DNA from: Shewanella kaireitica
GTDB lineage: Bacteria > Pseudomonadota > Gammaproteobacteria > Enterobacterales > Shewanellaceae
NCBI RefSeq assembly: GCF_023284045.1
Contig: NZ_JAKIKQ010000002.1
Location: 186,001-250,000, forward strand
Direction of reading: 5' to 3'
Length of the DNA: 64,000 nucleotides
A model generated the notes under the pieces. It had not been told where the DNA came from. It was given only the letters and a program-made list of their open reading frames with translations, and ran no database searches. Below are positions 48,244 to 58,637 of the stretch, one piece after another (within the stretch, counting starts at the first letter, position 1; each line of letters begins with the position of its first letter). The translations under genes and the position numbers were made by a program.

Positions 48244-49200
48244 CTAATCAGTGTAAGCGTTTAAACATTCAACAATCAGATCAACAAAACCCTCTCTATC
48301 TAAATCGCAAAGTACCTGAGTATTGTGTGGATGTTGCGTCAACTGATAGCGATCAACAACTGTCATCCCTTGGGTATGTTCGCCTTTGGTTTCCACACAA
48401 ACCCAGCAATCGTAAGTGCTAAACAGCTCAGGTTTAAGTAAGAAAGCGATGGTACAAGGATCATGCAAAGGCGCCCCTTCAAAACCCCATTTCGGATCGC
48501 GATGATAGATCATGAAAAAGTCCAACAGCTCAGCAACGCACTTGGCTACATGGTTAGGAATCTTTCTTATGCGCTCAATATCCTCATCCATAATTTGCGC
48601 TTGATGAGTCACATCCAAACCACACATGGTGATTGGGATCCCCGCTTTAAACACCATGTCAGCGGCTTCTGGATCGACAAAAATGTTGAATTCAGCCGCG
48701 GGAGTCCAGTTTCCAGCACCAGCAGCGCCGCCCATCAACACAATGCGTTCAACCTTGCTATGCAGCTCTGGGTAGGTTGATAAAAACAGTGCAATATTGG
48801 TAAGCGGCCCCGATGGCACCAAGGTCACAGGCTCACTACTTGCTCGCACTTGCTGTGCTATTAACTCGATAGCTGAACATGCTAATGGCTCAAAGTTAGG
48901 ATCGGGTAGCTCAGGACCATCTAACCCGCTCTCACCATGCACATTATCAGCAATAATCAGTTCACGAGCTAACGGCTTAATGGCACCACCAGCAACTGGA
49001 ATATTTTTGCGGCCTAACATAGTCAGCACTCGCAGCGCATTGTTTAAGGTTTTATCGGGAGTTTGGTTACCTGCACTAGTGGTCACCGCTAGCGGGTTCA
49101 ACTGCTTGCTGCTCAGAGCAAGAATAAGAGAAATTGCATCATCATGACCTGGGTCGCAATCAAGAATGATCGGTCTTGGGGAATGAACGGCATTAGACAT
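48244..49200 (-). CDS. Ribonucleoside hydrolase (RihA/RihB-like)
   Basis: 318 aa. The metal-binding DCDPGHDDA motif at residue 14 marks the inosine-uridine nucleoside hydrolase family. Other family segments are [41 protein letters not shown] and [12 protein letters not shown]. It splits nucleosides into ribose and base for salvage. Pyrimidine versus purine preference cannot be set by eye. It is a monocistron. Confidence 0.93.
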   Translation of the reverse strand: MSNAVHSPRPIILDCDPGHDDAISLILALSSKQLNPLAVTTSAGNQTPDKTLNNALRVLTMLGRKNIPVAGGAIKPLARELIIADNVHGESGLDGPELPDPNFEPLACSAIELIAQQVRASSEPVTLVPSGPLTNIALFLSTYPELHSKVERIVLMGGAAGAGNWTPAAEFNIFVDPEAADMVFKAGIPITMCGLDVTHQAQIMDEDIERIRKIPNHVAKCVAELLDFFMIYHRDPKWGFEGAPLHDPCTIAFLLKPELFSTYDCWVCVETKGEHTQGMTVVDRYQLTQHPHNTQVLCDLDREGFVDLIVECLNAYTD

Positions 49201-49390
49201 GGGTAAACTCCATCACGGTTACTATTACTAGGACTAGTGCTCAACATCCTAGAGTCTAGCGAGTATAAAAACTGTGAGCTATTAAGGGGTTTTAATTGAA
49301 TAGCGACCCAAACGGTTCGTTTCAAATCAAGCATATCAATCACAAGAAACAGAGATGTTGCAGCTATTTGGTGATTCAATAATAAAGAAT

Positions 49391-49434
49391 AACTAAGCTT
49401 TTAGCTGGCGCAATACCACGCTAAAAGCTTAGTT
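49391..49434 (-). terminator. Terminator after glnD
   Basis: Perfect 15-bp arms (AACTAAGCTTTTAGC and its complement) around a 14-nt loop, 13 bp past the glnD stop. On the minus strand it is followed by TTATTCTTTATT. Confidence 0.8.
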
Positions 49435-49446
49435 AATTTACGAGGA

Positions 49447-52053
49447 TTAAGCGGGGATCTGTTCTTTAATAAAATCAACAAAGAAGGATTTTAGCGCCTG
49501 CTTGTTTTCTTCATCTAAAGATTGCCCATCTTTATCAGAAACTAAGAACACATTATCCACTTGCTCACCCACAGTGGTTATTTTTGCTGAGTGGATATTA
49601 AGTTCAAAGCGTCTAAAACCACTGCAGAAGTGGCTCATAAACTGAGGGTTATCCAGCGCAGTCACACTGATCAGTGTTCTGTCTTTTTTGCGAGAATGCA
49701 AAAACTCCACTTTAGGTTCACTGGCAAAAGAGCCCAGATTACTGTTCTGACGCTTCTTCGACAGCTTTCTGTTTTCAAACAGTACCTGCTTCAGTTTCTG
49801 CTTAATACGTTCACGCCGTCCTGCGGTTCGGATCGGGTGATGGTCGTAGTCGAGGATCTTTAATGACTCCACCACATAACCATCTTTTGTTTTGGAGATA
49901 TGGGCTTGCTGCACTGAGATCTGTAGCGAGGCCAAAGTATTAAATAGCGTCACAAACAGCCCGGGCTTATCCTTCATATACACAAACAGATCACTACTGC
50001 CCTTAGTGGTGTTCTCATCAAGCAGGATAAGCGCTCTATCGGCCGGGTACTTTGTCATCGCCTGCGAGTAACGGGCTATTTCACTAGGCTGGGCATTACT
50101 GAAGAATGACAAGGGTAGTCGCTTCCAAAGCTGCTTAATCGCCTCTGGAGTTTCGCTGACTCCCATCAATTCTAACGCTTCGTTTTTATGCTCACGAACT
50201 ATTGTTCGCTGCTCTAGCACATTCTCTAAACCGTTTCGCAGCGCATAACTTATCGACAGATAGAGATCTCTAAGCAAGGTGGCTTTCCAGTTAGTCCACA
50301 AATCGTCATTCGTTGCCTTAATATCGGCAACCGTTAAACAATACAGTGCATCAAGTCTAGCTTTAGTGCCTATCGCTTTGGCGAGGTTTTTCACTTCTGA
50401 CGGGTCATAAATATCGAGTCGCTGTGAAGAGAGCGACAGCAACAGGTGGTTTTCAACTAACCAAGCAATAACCTTTGCTTGCGACGGTTTCAGCTCGTGG
50501 AACTTAGCAAACTGCAGCGCGTCAACCGCGCCAAGTTCACTGTGGTCGCCGCCGCGCCCTTTTGCTAAATCGTGGAATAATGCCGCTAACAGCAGCACCT
50601 CTTTATTCTCTATCGACTTGTATACTGCCGCCGGTTGTACCAGCGATGGGTTCTCAGGTTTACCACTTAACGCATATAAGTTTTTCAGCAACTTGTGGGT
50701 ATGCTCATCAACGGGGTAGACATGATAAAGATCGAACTGCATCTGACCACAGATCTCACGCCACTGCGGCAAGTAGGAGGCTAAAATGCCATGCTTATGC
50801 ATCAATGACAGCGCAAGTCCCATCCCTTGCGGATGCCTAAACAGTGCAAGAAACTCTTTGCGGCAGCGGTGAAAATCTTGTAAGTCGCCCAACAAGCGTC
50901 GACGGACTTGACGGATTAGTCGAATAGTTTGCGGCGAAATACCATCAATATCATCGGCATTCTCAGCAATATGAATAAACAGCGCGATAAGCTGCTTACG
51001 GTCAACAAAGACATCATCATGACGAGCATTGATCATCCGGCCATTGATCTCAAAATGTTGGTTTATCGGGGTGGATTTTTTATCGAGCTGTACCAGTATT
51101 TCATCTTTAAAATACTGCAGCAGCATTTGATTAAGCTCGCTAATACGCCTCATTGCTCGGTAAAGCTGGCGCATCATTTTTTCAATAGCAAGGTGACTAT
51201 TATCACCAAAGCCCATCAAGCTTGCCACATCGCTTTGAAGCGCTATGAGCAGACGGTTTTCAGAGCGCTGAGCGGCAGCATGCAATGCCCAACGAACCCG
51301 CCAGATAAAGTGCTGTGACTCTAATAGTTCCGCATGTTCATCGGCGGTAAAGAAACCAAATCGTCTAAGTGCTGCCATATCTTGAGCGGCAAAGTATTTG
51401 CGGGTAACCCAGATAAGCGTTTGAATATCACGCATGCCGCCAGGGCTATTTTTAAGATTAGGTTCTAAACTAAAAGCACTGCCCTGAGCTTTTTGATGAC
51501 GTTCATCTTGCTCAGTGAACTTCGCTTTAAAAAAGGCTTCACTGCTCCAAAGATCATCACCATATAACCGCCCTAATACCTGCTTTGCATGGGAATCTGG
51601 CCCACTTAAATGACGGATTTCAAACAATGAGGTAGCAACGGTAATATCATCTTTACAGGCCTTATCTGTCTCATTTAATGCTAAAACACTGTGGCCGAGC
51701 TCTAAACCTATATCCCACAACTGCGTGAAAAACTGGCCAATATGCTCCTCTTGCTCTGCTGTAAGCTTTTCATCAAACAATACGCAAATATCGATATCGG
51801 AATGCAGATGCAATGTTTGACGGCCATAACCACCAACGGCATTGAGGGAGATGTTTTCATTATGGAGATCGGCGCAAGCCCAAAGGTGTTGCAAAAGGGA
51901 ATCGAAGAAGTCAGCCCGCAGCTTTACGATTTCGTCGATAGCAACGTGAGTAAAGTTTTTATTGAAGTAATTGTCGGCATCTTGGATTACTTTCTTATAA
52001 TCGCTGATCGCCATTTTTGCATTGAATTGAGGTGATATATCAGAGTCCGGCAT
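49447..52053 (-). CDS. glnD: PII uridylyltransferase / uridylyl-removing enzyme
   Basis: 868 aa (E. coli 890). The nucleotidyltransferase motif GGYGRQTLHLHSDIDICV lies near residue 74. The HD domain has FHDLAKGRGGDHSELG near residue 500 and removes UMP. Two ACT domains at about residues 690-765 and 795-868 bind glutamine. It senses glutamine and sets the uridylylation state of PII, and so the GlnE/NtrB state. It is a single-gene unit with its own terminator. Confidence 0.96.
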   Translation of the reverse strand: MPDSDISPQFNAKMAISDYKKVIQDADNYFNKNFTHVAIDEIVKLRADFFDSLLQHLWACADLHNENISLNAVGGYGRQTLHLHSDIDICVLFDEKLTAEQEEHIGQFFTQLWDIGLELGHSVLALNETDKACKDDITVATSLFEIRHLSGPDSHAKQVLGRLYGDDLWSSEAFFKAKFTEQDERHQKAQGSAFSLEPNLKNSPGGMRDIQTLIWVTRKYFAAQDMAALRRFGFFTADEHAELLESQHFIWRVRWALHAAAQRSENRLLIALQSDVASLMGFGDNSHLAIEKMMRQLYRAMRRISELNQMLLQYFKDEILVQLDKKSTPINQHFEINGRMINARHDDVFVDRKQLIALFIHIAENADDIDGISPQTIRLIRQVRRRLLGDLQDFHRCRKEFLALFRHPQGMGLALSLMHKHGILASYLPQWREICGQMQFDLYHVYPVDEHTHKLLKNLYALSGKPENPSLVQPAAVYKSIENKEVLLLAALFHDLAKGRGGDHSELGAVDALQFAKFHELKPSQAKVIAWLVENHLLLSLSSQRLDIYDPSEVKNLAKAIGTKARLDALYCLTVADIKATNDDLWTNWKATLLRDLYLSISYALRNGLENVLEQRTIVREHKNEALELMGVSETPEAIKQLWKRLPLSFFSNAQPSEIARYSQAMTKYPADRALILLDENTTKGSSDLFVYMKDKPGLFVTLFNTLASLQISVQQAHISKTKDGYVVESLKILDYDHHPIRTAGRRERIKQKLKQVLFENRKLSKKRQNSNLGSFASEPKVEFLHSRKKDRTLISVTALDNPQFMSHFCSGFRRFELNIHSAKITTVGEQVDNVFLVSDKDGQSLDEENKQALKSFFVDFIKEQIPA

Positions 52054-52271
52054 GCTTCTCCTGTAGCTACTGCACTGGGTATAATCGCTCGCGTTATACT
52101 CATTAAACCATTATGCAATGCCCTTAAAATGAACAAACAGGGTAGATGATCCCAACTAAAATTACAAACCATCAACAAATAGAGCACGCGAGCTCAAACA
52201 CCAATTAGCGCCATACTAAAGATATTTTACAGGCGCAGCAGGCGGCAAAAGTAAGCCCAGTTTATTGAAGG

Positions 52272-52853
52272 TTAAGCTGTAATGTCAGCGAAGAGTTGCT
52301 CCGCAAGCTGTTGCAGCGTCTCTGCCTCTGGGTGTGTATGAGCGAAAGTCCTTAAGCCATAAATACCCATCACTAAATAACGTGCTAGATGCAGGCTATC
52401 ACGCTCGCTACTAAGCTCACCGTTAGCCTGCGCCTTAGCAATCACGTCTGCAATCCCTTGCTGCCAATTCGCTAAATTCTCAGTAATGATTTTTTGTACA
52501 TCTTCATCTTGTTGCGCCATCTCATTAAGCGCTTTTGTCAGTAAACAGGCTTTTGCAGCTTCACAGCTAATGCACTCCTGTACGATGTTATCCAAATAAG
52601 CTTTTAACTCGACAAGTACAGCATGGTTACCTGAGAAGAACTGCTGAAATTCGGCGCTTCTATCGGTTTTGTATTGCTCTAATGCCGCGATCAATAGGCC
52701 ACGTTTATTATCAAATGCGCAGTAGATAGAACCAGGGTGTAGACCTGTGGCTTTGGTCAAATCTTGCATACTGGTCTTGCCATAACCTTTGTCCATAAAA
52801 GCGGTCATGGCAGATCTCAATACTTTTTCTCTATCAAATTCGGCATTGCGCAT
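52272..52853 (-). CDS. TetR-family regulator divergent from the OYE gene
   Basis: 193 aa from ATG 52853. The frame continues upstream to 52979 but that extension crosses the operator sites. The HTH is VLRSAMTAFMDKGYGKTSMQ, LHPGSIYCAFDNKRGL. The effector domain contains Cys residues (VQECISCEAAKACLL) that may sense electrophiles, as in NemR, although true NemR identity is not claimed. It faces the alkene reductase gene across three tandem palindromes. Confidence 0.9.
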   Translation of the reverse strand: MRNAEFDREKVLRSAMTAFMDKGYGKTSMQDLTKATGLHPGSIYCAFDNKRGLLIAALEQYKTDRSAEFQQFFSGNHAVLVELKAYLDNIVQECISCEAAKACLLTKALNEMAQQDEDVQKIITENLANWQQGIADVIAKAQANGELSSERDSLHLARYLVMGIYGLRTFAHTHPEAETLQQLAEQLFADITA

Positions 52854-52910
52854 GCGGCCTGAGGCTCCAAAGGTTAACTTAACTAAACGCGATAATCTGA
52901 GTGTACTTAA

Positions 52911-52980
52911 TTTTGAATGTTTGTTCAAAATAATACTTGAATGATTATTCAAATAAGAATATCTTGAATGTTCATTCAAG
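52911..52980 (+). promoter_or_regulatory. Three tandem palindromic TetR operators
   Basis: TTTTGAATGTTTGTTCAAAA (52911-52930), CTTGAATGATTATTCAAA (52936-52953) and CTTGAATGTTCATTCAAG (52963-52980) share the core TTGAAT-N4-5-TTCAA. Centres are 24 and 27 bp apart, on about the same helix face, and cover both divergent promoters. Confidence 0.75.
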
Positions 52981-52994
52981 AAACGGAGATCACC

Positions 52995-54047
52995 ATGACT
53001 GACAATCTATTTCAACCATTTGCACTCAACGACACCATTACCTTAGACAATCGCATTCTTATGGCGCCGTTAACTCGTTGCATGGCAGATGATGAACTAG
53101 TACCGACTCAGGCCATGGCTGATTACTATGCCTGCCGTGCAGAAGCCGGGCTTATTATCTCTGAAGCGGTGATTATTCGCCCCGATGGACAGGGCTACCC
53201 TAATACTCCAGGCTTGTTTACCCCGGCACAAATAGATGGCTGGCGCACCGTTACCGATGCAGTGCATCAAGCAGGCGGCAAAATATTTGCCCAGCTTTGG
53301 CATACAGGTCGAGTCGCGCACCCATACTTTTTCGAAAAGTCAGGCACCGCTGACGTATTGGCTCCATCGGCAATAGGTCTTGAAGGCAACCTGTCCAGAA
53401 TGCGTGAACTAAGCTACCAAGTGCCAAAAGCGGTTAGCCATGATGACATTACCAAACTCATTGCCGATTACGCCCAAGCCGCAGCAAACGCAATTGATGC
53501 TGGTTTTGACGGCGTTGAGATCCACGGTGCAAATGGTTACCTCATCGATCAGTTTTTACATCACGACAGTAATCGTCGCAGCGATGAATATGGTCAAAGC
53601 CCAGAAAATATGGCGCGCTTCCCATTGGCAGTGGTCGATGCAATCTGCGCCCGTATCGGCAATGACAGAACCGCTCTTCGAGTATCACCAGGGGCTTATT
53701 TTAATATGGCTAGCGACGATAGAGATCGCAGCGTATTTGACTATTTTTTAACAGAGCTAGAGCAGCGTGATTTAGCTTTTTTACATATCGGTATTTTCGA
53801 CGACGCGATGCAGTTTGACTATCTAGGCGGCAGCGCTTCAAGTTACGTGCGCAGTGTTTACAGCAAAACCTTGGTGGGAGTTGGTAGTTATAGCGCCGAA
53901 ACGGGCAGTGCGGCAATTCGTAACAACCAATTCGACCTGCTTGCTATTGGTAGACCCTTTATTGCTAACCCTGATTATGTTGCCAAAGTAAGGCAAGGCA
54001 ACGAACTAGTATCATATTCAGATGAGATGCTAACCAGCTTGGTATAA
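52995..54047 (+). CDS. Old yellow enzyme family alkene reductase (NemA-like)
   Basis: 350 aa from ATG 52995 (GGAG at 52985-52988). FMN-binding and catalytic segments are NRILMAPLTRCMADDELVPT at the start, AQLWHTGRVAH, the substrate His/Asn in GVEIHGANGYLIDQFLHHDS, and RVSPGAYFNM. It reduces electrophilic alkenes or nitro-compounds with NADPH. Control by the divergent TetR protein would provide induction by such electrophiles. Confidence 0.93.
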   Translation: MTDNLFQPFALNDTITLDNRILMAPLTRCMADDELVPTQAMADYYACRAEAGLIISEAVIIRPDGQGYPNTPGLFTPAQIDGWRTVTDAVHQAGGKIFAQLWHTGRVAHPYFFEKSGTADVLAPSAIGLEGNLSRMRELSYQVPKAVSHDDITKLIADYAQAAANAIDAGFDGVEIHGANGYLIDQFLHHDSNRRSDEYGQSPENMARFPLAVVDAICARIGNDRTALRVSPGAYFNMASDDRDRSVFDYFLTELEQRDLAFLHIGIFDDAMQFDYLGGSASSYVRSVYSKTLVGVGSYSAETGSAAIRNNQFDLLAIGRPFIANPDYVAKVRQGNELVSYSDEMLTSLV

Positions 54048-54099
54048 AAGTTTTACGTAAAGATCATCAACCTGTGTCTTTAGGTACTTTTGAGACAGA

Positions 54100-54131
54100 A
54101 GAGGTTAACCCTATGGTTAACCTCTTTTTTT
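54100..54131 (+). terminator. Terminator after the OYE gene
   Basis: AGAGGTTAACC-CTAT-GGTTAACCTCT, an 11-bp stem followed by TTTTTT, 52 bp past the stop. Confidence 0.9.
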
Positions 54132-54167
54132 ATCTCTAATACCAACTGCAAGTTAACAATACAAAAC

Positions 54168-55496
54168 TTAACTGCGCTCGGCAATCGCCTTTGCCATGGC
54201 GGCATCAGCAATCAGCTCTAGCTTGGCCAAGTCGATATCTTTATGGGCTTCACAAATAAACCAAGGCTCACGTGAATCTGGTTCTAGCATAATACCGCTC
54301 TCAATCAGGTTCATCGCAAACTCAGTATATAGCTCGCTATCCGTTTGCTTCCAATCACGGTAGTTTTGCGGCACTTGGCTGCCAAAATGGATACCAAACA
54401 TCGAATCAGGGCCAGCAAACTTATGCTCGATGCCGTGCTTACTAAATACCCGTGACAATACTTGCTGAATATCTGCCCCCGCTTTATTGATGCTGGCATA
54501 GGCATCGCTTTCATTCAAAATAGTCAGTGTGGCTTTGGCTGCACTAAGAGCAATCATGTTCGCAGTATAAGTACCGCCATGAGTGACACCCTTTTTGTTA
54601 AAGCTAATCACGTCCATCACATCGGCTCGACCGCCAAAAGCGGCAACTGGGTAACCATTGCCCATTGCTTTAGCATAGGTAGTTAAATCTGCATGGATAC
54701 CATAAAGCTCTTGGGCACCCCCTTTTGCGACGCGAAAACCTGTCTTAACTTCATCCATAATCAACAAGCTGCCGTTAGCATCACAGATGTCACGTAACTT
54801 CTGCATGTACTCTTGGCTAGAAGCGATACTGCCACAGTTACCCAAAATCGGCTCTATGACGATAGCTGCAATGTCTTCACCCACGCGGGCAAACACTTCA
54901 TCAATAGCAGCAAAGTCATTTAGCGGTACCGTCTCTAAATGCTCACGGCTCGCCTCAGGAATTCCGCCACCAAAAGATGCTATCTTTGGTGCAGCTTCGG
55001 TGGTGTTATCCCAGTTATCAACATCTGATTTCCACATCATCTCGTCGTATAGGCCATGAAAGCCACCTTCTACAACAACGATTTTGTTACGGCCAGTAAA
55101 ACCACGAGCGGTGCGCACCGCGCCAATAACAGCTTCGGTGCCCGAGTTTGCAAAACGCATCTTGTCTATATTTGGGCACATCAACTTAATCAACTCGACC
55201 ACTTGCGAGTCTAAATCGGTTGAGAAACCTGAAATGGTGCCACGTTCAGTTATCGCTGCAACCACCTCTTGATCGACACGACTATCGCGGTAACCCAAAA
55301 TGATTGGACCATATGCGAGACGAAAATCAATGAACTGTTGATCGTCAGCGTCTGTAATGGTGCAGCCCAAGCTACTTTTCACAAATACAGTATTGTCTTC
55401 GCCCCAGTAGCGGTAGCTATCAGCAACCCCTAAAGGCATATTGTTATGGGCTTGTTTTAGCAGTGCATTAGTCGCATGTTTATTGATTTGGCTCAT
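54168..55496 (-). CDS. Class III aminotransferase, glutamate-1-semialdehyde aminomutase-like
   Basis: 442 aa PLP enzyme. The fold shows SGTEAVIGAVRTARGFTGR, the Asp-containing MDEVKTGFRV, and the PLP Lys in TYAKAMGNGYP near residue 270. It resembles HemL, but a separate hemL is expected elsewhere, and the position beside gab genes suggests an aminotransferase for a nitrogen compound. Substrate unknown. A single gene on the minus strand. Confidence 0.85.
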   Translation of the reverse strand: MSQINKHATNALLKQAHNNMPLGVADSYRYWGEDNTVFVKSSLGCTITDADDQQFIDFRLAYGPIILGYRDSRVDQEVVAAITERGTISGFSTDLDSQVVELIKLMCPNIDKMRFANSGTEAVIGAVRTARGFTGRNKIVVVEGGFHGLYDEMMWKSDVDNWDNTTEAAPKIASFGGGIPEASREHLETVPLNDFAAIDEVFARVGEDIAAIVIEPILGNCGSIASSQEYMQKLRDICDANGSLLIMDEVKTGFRVAKGGAQELYGIHADLTTYAKAMGNGYPVAAFGGRADVMDVISFNKKGVTHGGTYTANMIALSAAKATLTILNESDAYASINKAGADIQQVLSRVFSKHGIEHKFAGPDSMFGIHFGSQVPQNYRDWKQTDSELYTEFAMNLIESGIMLEPDSREPWFICEAHKDIDLAKLELIADAAMAKAIAERS

Positions 55497-55651
55497 CTTG
55501 TCAGTCTTAATATGAAATTATCTGGCGCGTATGATACAGATCACAATATCAATTGACCATATTGGTGATGAATATCTCTTTATCGCAAACCAGCAGATGA
55601 AACGGAAACAATCGCCACTTAAAGCTAGTTAGCAATACGGGTATTAAAATC

Positions 55652-57196
55652 CTACTTTAACTCGCTGACTCCTGAGTATTTAACCCCAGATAGTTCAGCC
55701 ATTTCCTTATGCCAAGTTGCTAAATCATGCTGATTGAACTTAGCTAATGAGTCGTGACCACACGCTCTGGCCATCACTGACATAAGCTCAGTGGAGGCGT
55801 TGAAAAAGTTCTGCAATTGAACCGCTGATTTTTCAACATTAAGCCGTTGGCGCAGATCTTTTCTTTGAGTCGCAATTCCCGCAGGGCAATTATTGGTGTT
55901 GCACATACGCGCAGCGACACAGCCAATCGATTGCATGGCACTATTAGACACTGCAACGCCATCAGCGCCGAGCGCAAGCGCTTTAACAAAGTCGATGGGG
56001 ACTCGCAGCCCGCCTGTAATAATCAATGTGACTCTGTCACTCGCTCCTTGTTGGTCGAGGTACTTTCGCGCTCGTGCTAAGGCTGGGATCGTCGGTACAC
56101 TTATATGATCCCTAAACATCTCCGGCGCCGCACCAGTGCCACCGCCGCGGCCATCTAGAATGATGTAATCCGCACTGGCATCGAGTGCGAACTGAATATC
56201 GGCTTCGATATGGTTGGCACTGAGTTTAAATCCAATCGGGATCCCACCAGTAACATCGCGGACGCGATCAGCAAAACGTTTAAAGTCGGCCACCGTGACT
56301 AGCTCTTTAAAGGTTGGCGGTGATATAGCGTCAGTGCCCGCCTCTATACCTCGCACCTTAGAGATCTTACCGACATTTTTATTGGCAGGTAGGTGACCTC
56401 CAGTACCCGTTTTGGCCCCTTGTCCGCCTTTAAAATGGAATGCCTGCACATTCCTGAGTTTTGCTTCATCATAACCAAACTCTGCGCTTGCCAGCTCATA
56501 GAAATAGCGAGAGTTAGCCGCTTGCTCTTCGGGCAGCATTCCCCCTTCACCAGAGCAAATGCCGGTGCCAGCCAGCTCAGCTCCCTTAGCTAAAGCTGTT
56601 TTTGCCTCTTCAGACAAAGCACCAAAACTCATGTCTGATACGAACAGTGGAATATTCAGTTTGAGCGGCTTTCTGGCTTTGGGACCGATCACTAACTCTG
56701 TTGTAACCGCAACATCTTCCATCAATGGTTTACTGGCCATCTGTGCAGCCATTATCTGTAACTCATCCCAATGGGGTAACTGATAACGAGGCACGCCCAT
56801 CGATGTCATCGGCCCATGATGCCCCATTTTAGACAAGCCATCTCGCGCCAGTTGATGGATGAATTCAACCGTTGGTTCCTCCTTGGTTGCAGTCGCTACA
56901 GGGATTGCAGCGGCTTGGACCTGCACGCCCGGTCCCTCTTTACCAATTTGTTGTTTATCAAATTGTTTATGACTGCCATCACAATAGGGAGGGTTAGCGG
57001 TATGCTTACACTGGCACAAATACGCATCCCCTGTTTGCTCGGCGGTAAACGCTTTTGGGGTAAACTCTGTGCCAGCATGGGAGCCATCGCAAAAAGGCTG
57101 GCTTTTAGAGCGGCCACAAGTGCAAAAGTAATACTCCTCCCCTTTATTAAGGCTGACTTTTTTAGGTGCTATTGCTGCCACAATTGGGTTTGCCAT
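55652..57196 (-). CDS. FMN-binding glutamate-synthase-like protein with two N-terminal CDGSH domains
   Basis: 514 aa. Residues about 20-80 hold two CDGSH iron-sulfur motifs: CTCGRSKSQPFCDGSH and CQCKHTANPPYCDGSH, each with three Cys and one His for a 2Fe-2S cluster. The rest is a glutamate synthase-type FMN barrel with SDMSFGALS, GEGGMLPEEQ, KGGQGAKTGTGGHLP, GGRGGGTGAAP and CNTNNCPAGIATQ. The glutaminase domain is missing, so it cannot be a complete GltB. It is a probable oxidoreductase acting on an amino acid or amine. Confidence 0.9.
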   Translation of the reverse strand: MANPIVAAIAPKKVSLNKGEEYYFCTCGRSKSQPFCDGSHAGTEFTPKAFTAEQTGDAYLCQCKHTANPPYCDGSHKQFDKQQIGKEGPGVQVQAAAIPVATATKEEPTVEFIHQLARDGLSKMGHHGPMTSMGVPRYQLPHWDELQIMAAQMASKPLMEDVAVTTELVIGPKARKPLKLNIPLFVSDMSFGALSEEAKTALAKGAELAGTGICSGEGGMLPEEQAANSRYFYELASAEFGYDEAKLRNVQAFHFKGGQGAKTGTGGHLPANKNVGKISKVRGIEAGTDAISPPTFKELVTVADFKRFADRVRDVTGGIPIGFKLSANHIEADIQFALDASADYIILDGRGGGTGAAPEMFRDHISVPTIPALARARKYLDQQGASDRVTLIITGGLRVPIDFVKALALGADGVAVSNSAMQSIGCVAARMCNTNNCPAGIATQRKDLRQRLNVEKSAVQLQNFFNASTELMSVMARACGHDSLAKFNQHDLATWHKEMAELSGVKYSGVSELK

Positions 57197-57275
57197 TGCT
57201 ATTCCTTTATGATTTTATTCGACTTGCGTTCCAATAAAATAAGCATAGGCAAAATTATGTATTTAGCGCATAAAA

Positions 57276-57306
57276 AAGGCTTGCTAGCGTTATGCTACCA
57301 AGCCTT
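57276..57306 (-). terminator. Terminator after gabT
   Basis: On the minus strand AAGGCTTGGTAGC pairs with GCTAGCAAGCCTT through one mismatch, followed by TTTTTT (57277-57272). It lies 18 bp past the gabT stop. Confidence 0.85.
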
Positions 57307-57323
57307 ATGATTTCAGCTAACGG

Positions 57324-58607
57324 TTAAGCGTCAGATAACGAGTCAAATAGTTGATTAAACTTATCTAAACCTTCATAAATCAGCTCATCAGATATGGTTA
57401 ACGCAGGCAAGAAGCGGATGACATTACCGTAAAAACCACAAGCCAACAGAATAAGCCCATGCTTGGCCGCATTAGCGATAATAGCTTGAGTCAGCGCAGT
57501 ATTAGGCTGTTCGCTGTCGCCCTGGTTGACGAGCTCTATAGCGATCATCGCGCCTTGATTCCTAACTTCTGCAATCACCTTCGGATAGCGAGATTGCAAC
57601 AGTGAAAGCTGCTCATTAAATATTTGGCCTATCTGGTCTGCACGCTTTACTAGCCCCTGCTCTTTAATCACTTCAAGCACGGCAAGGGCTGCGACACAGC
57701 CTACTGGCGAGCCGCCATAAGTGCCACCAAGCCCACCGGGCAGCGGCGCATCCATGATGTCACTTTTACCCACCACTGCTGCGATTGGAAATCCACCCGC
57801 AATCCCCTTAGCCATAGTGATGAGATCTGGCTCTACTGCGGCATGCTCAAAGCTAAACATCTTGCCAGTGCGGCCAAAGCCAGTCTGGATCTCATCGGCA
57901 ATCAGCACAATACCGTGTGTATCGCACAATGCTCGTAGCGCTTGTAAGAACTCTGCAGGTGCAGCGTAAAAGCCGCCTTCGCCTTGCACTGGCTCGACAA
58001 TAATGGCCGCAACATCCGTGGGTGCAATATCGACTTTAAACAGATTCTCGAGTGCTTTCAGTGATGCTTTCACTGATACATGGTGTAGCTCAGTTGGAAA
58101 GGGTGCGTGATAGATATCACCGGGGAAAGGGCCAAATAAGTGTTTATAAGGGCTAATTTTTCCCGTCAATGCCATTGTCAGATTGGTTCTGCCATGAAAA
58201 CCGCCGTTAAAGGCAATCACCCCACGACGTCCGGTATGAGCCCGTGCGATCTTGACGCAGTTCTCCACCGCCTCGGCGCCCGTAGTAACGAAAATAGCTT
58301 TTTTGTCGCTATCGCCAGGAGCCAGTTCGGTCAATTTTTCTGCCAGTTTAACCGCTGATTCATAAGGGTTCACCATCACGCAAGTGTGGCTAAACTTATC
58401 AAGTTGCTCTTTAACCGCAGCCACCACCTTAGGGTGACTATGGCCGGTATTACATACGGCGATGCCCGTGCCAAAATCGATATAACGATTGCCATCAACA
58501 TCCCAAAGCTCAGCATTTTCGGCTCTATCAACATATACCGGATACACATTGCCTTGACCGCGGGCGATCACCTTAACCTTTCTCTCTTGCAAGCTGATAT
58601 TTGTCAT
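57324..58607 (-). CDS. gabT: 4-aminobutyrate aminotransferase
   Basis: 427 aa. PLP-fold motifs are TTGAEAVENCVKIAR, the Asp-bearing IADEIQTGFGRTG, and the Lys in ITMAKGIAGGFP near residue 268. It moves the amino group of GABA to 2-oxoglutarate, giving succinate semialdehyde. It follows gabD by 30 bp on the same strand and should be co-transcribed from the divergent gabD/LysR intergenic region. Confidence 0.93.
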   Translation of the reverse strand: MTNISLQERKVKVIARGQGNVYPVYVDRAENAELWDVDGNRYIDFGTGIAVCNTGHSHPKVVAAVKEQLDKFSHTCVMVNPYESAVKLAEKLTELAPGDSDKKAIFVTTGAEAVENCVKIARAHTGRRGVIAFNGGFHGRTNLTMALTGKISPYKHLFGPFPGDIYHAPFPTELHHVSVKASLKALENLFKVDIAPTDVAAIIVEPVQGEGGFYAAPAEFLQALRALCDTHGIVLIADEIQTGFGRTGKMFSFEHAAVEPDLITMAKGIAGGFPIAAVVGKSDIMDAPLPGGLGGTYGGSPVGCVAALAVLEVIKEQGLVKRADQIGQIFNEQLSLLQSRYPKVIAEVRNQGAMIAIELVNQGDSEQPNTALTQAIIANAAKHGLILLACGFYGNVIRFLPALTISDELIYEGLDKFNQLFDSLSDA

Positions 58608-58637
58608 AACTCAAATCCTATTGATGTTAACTGGCGA

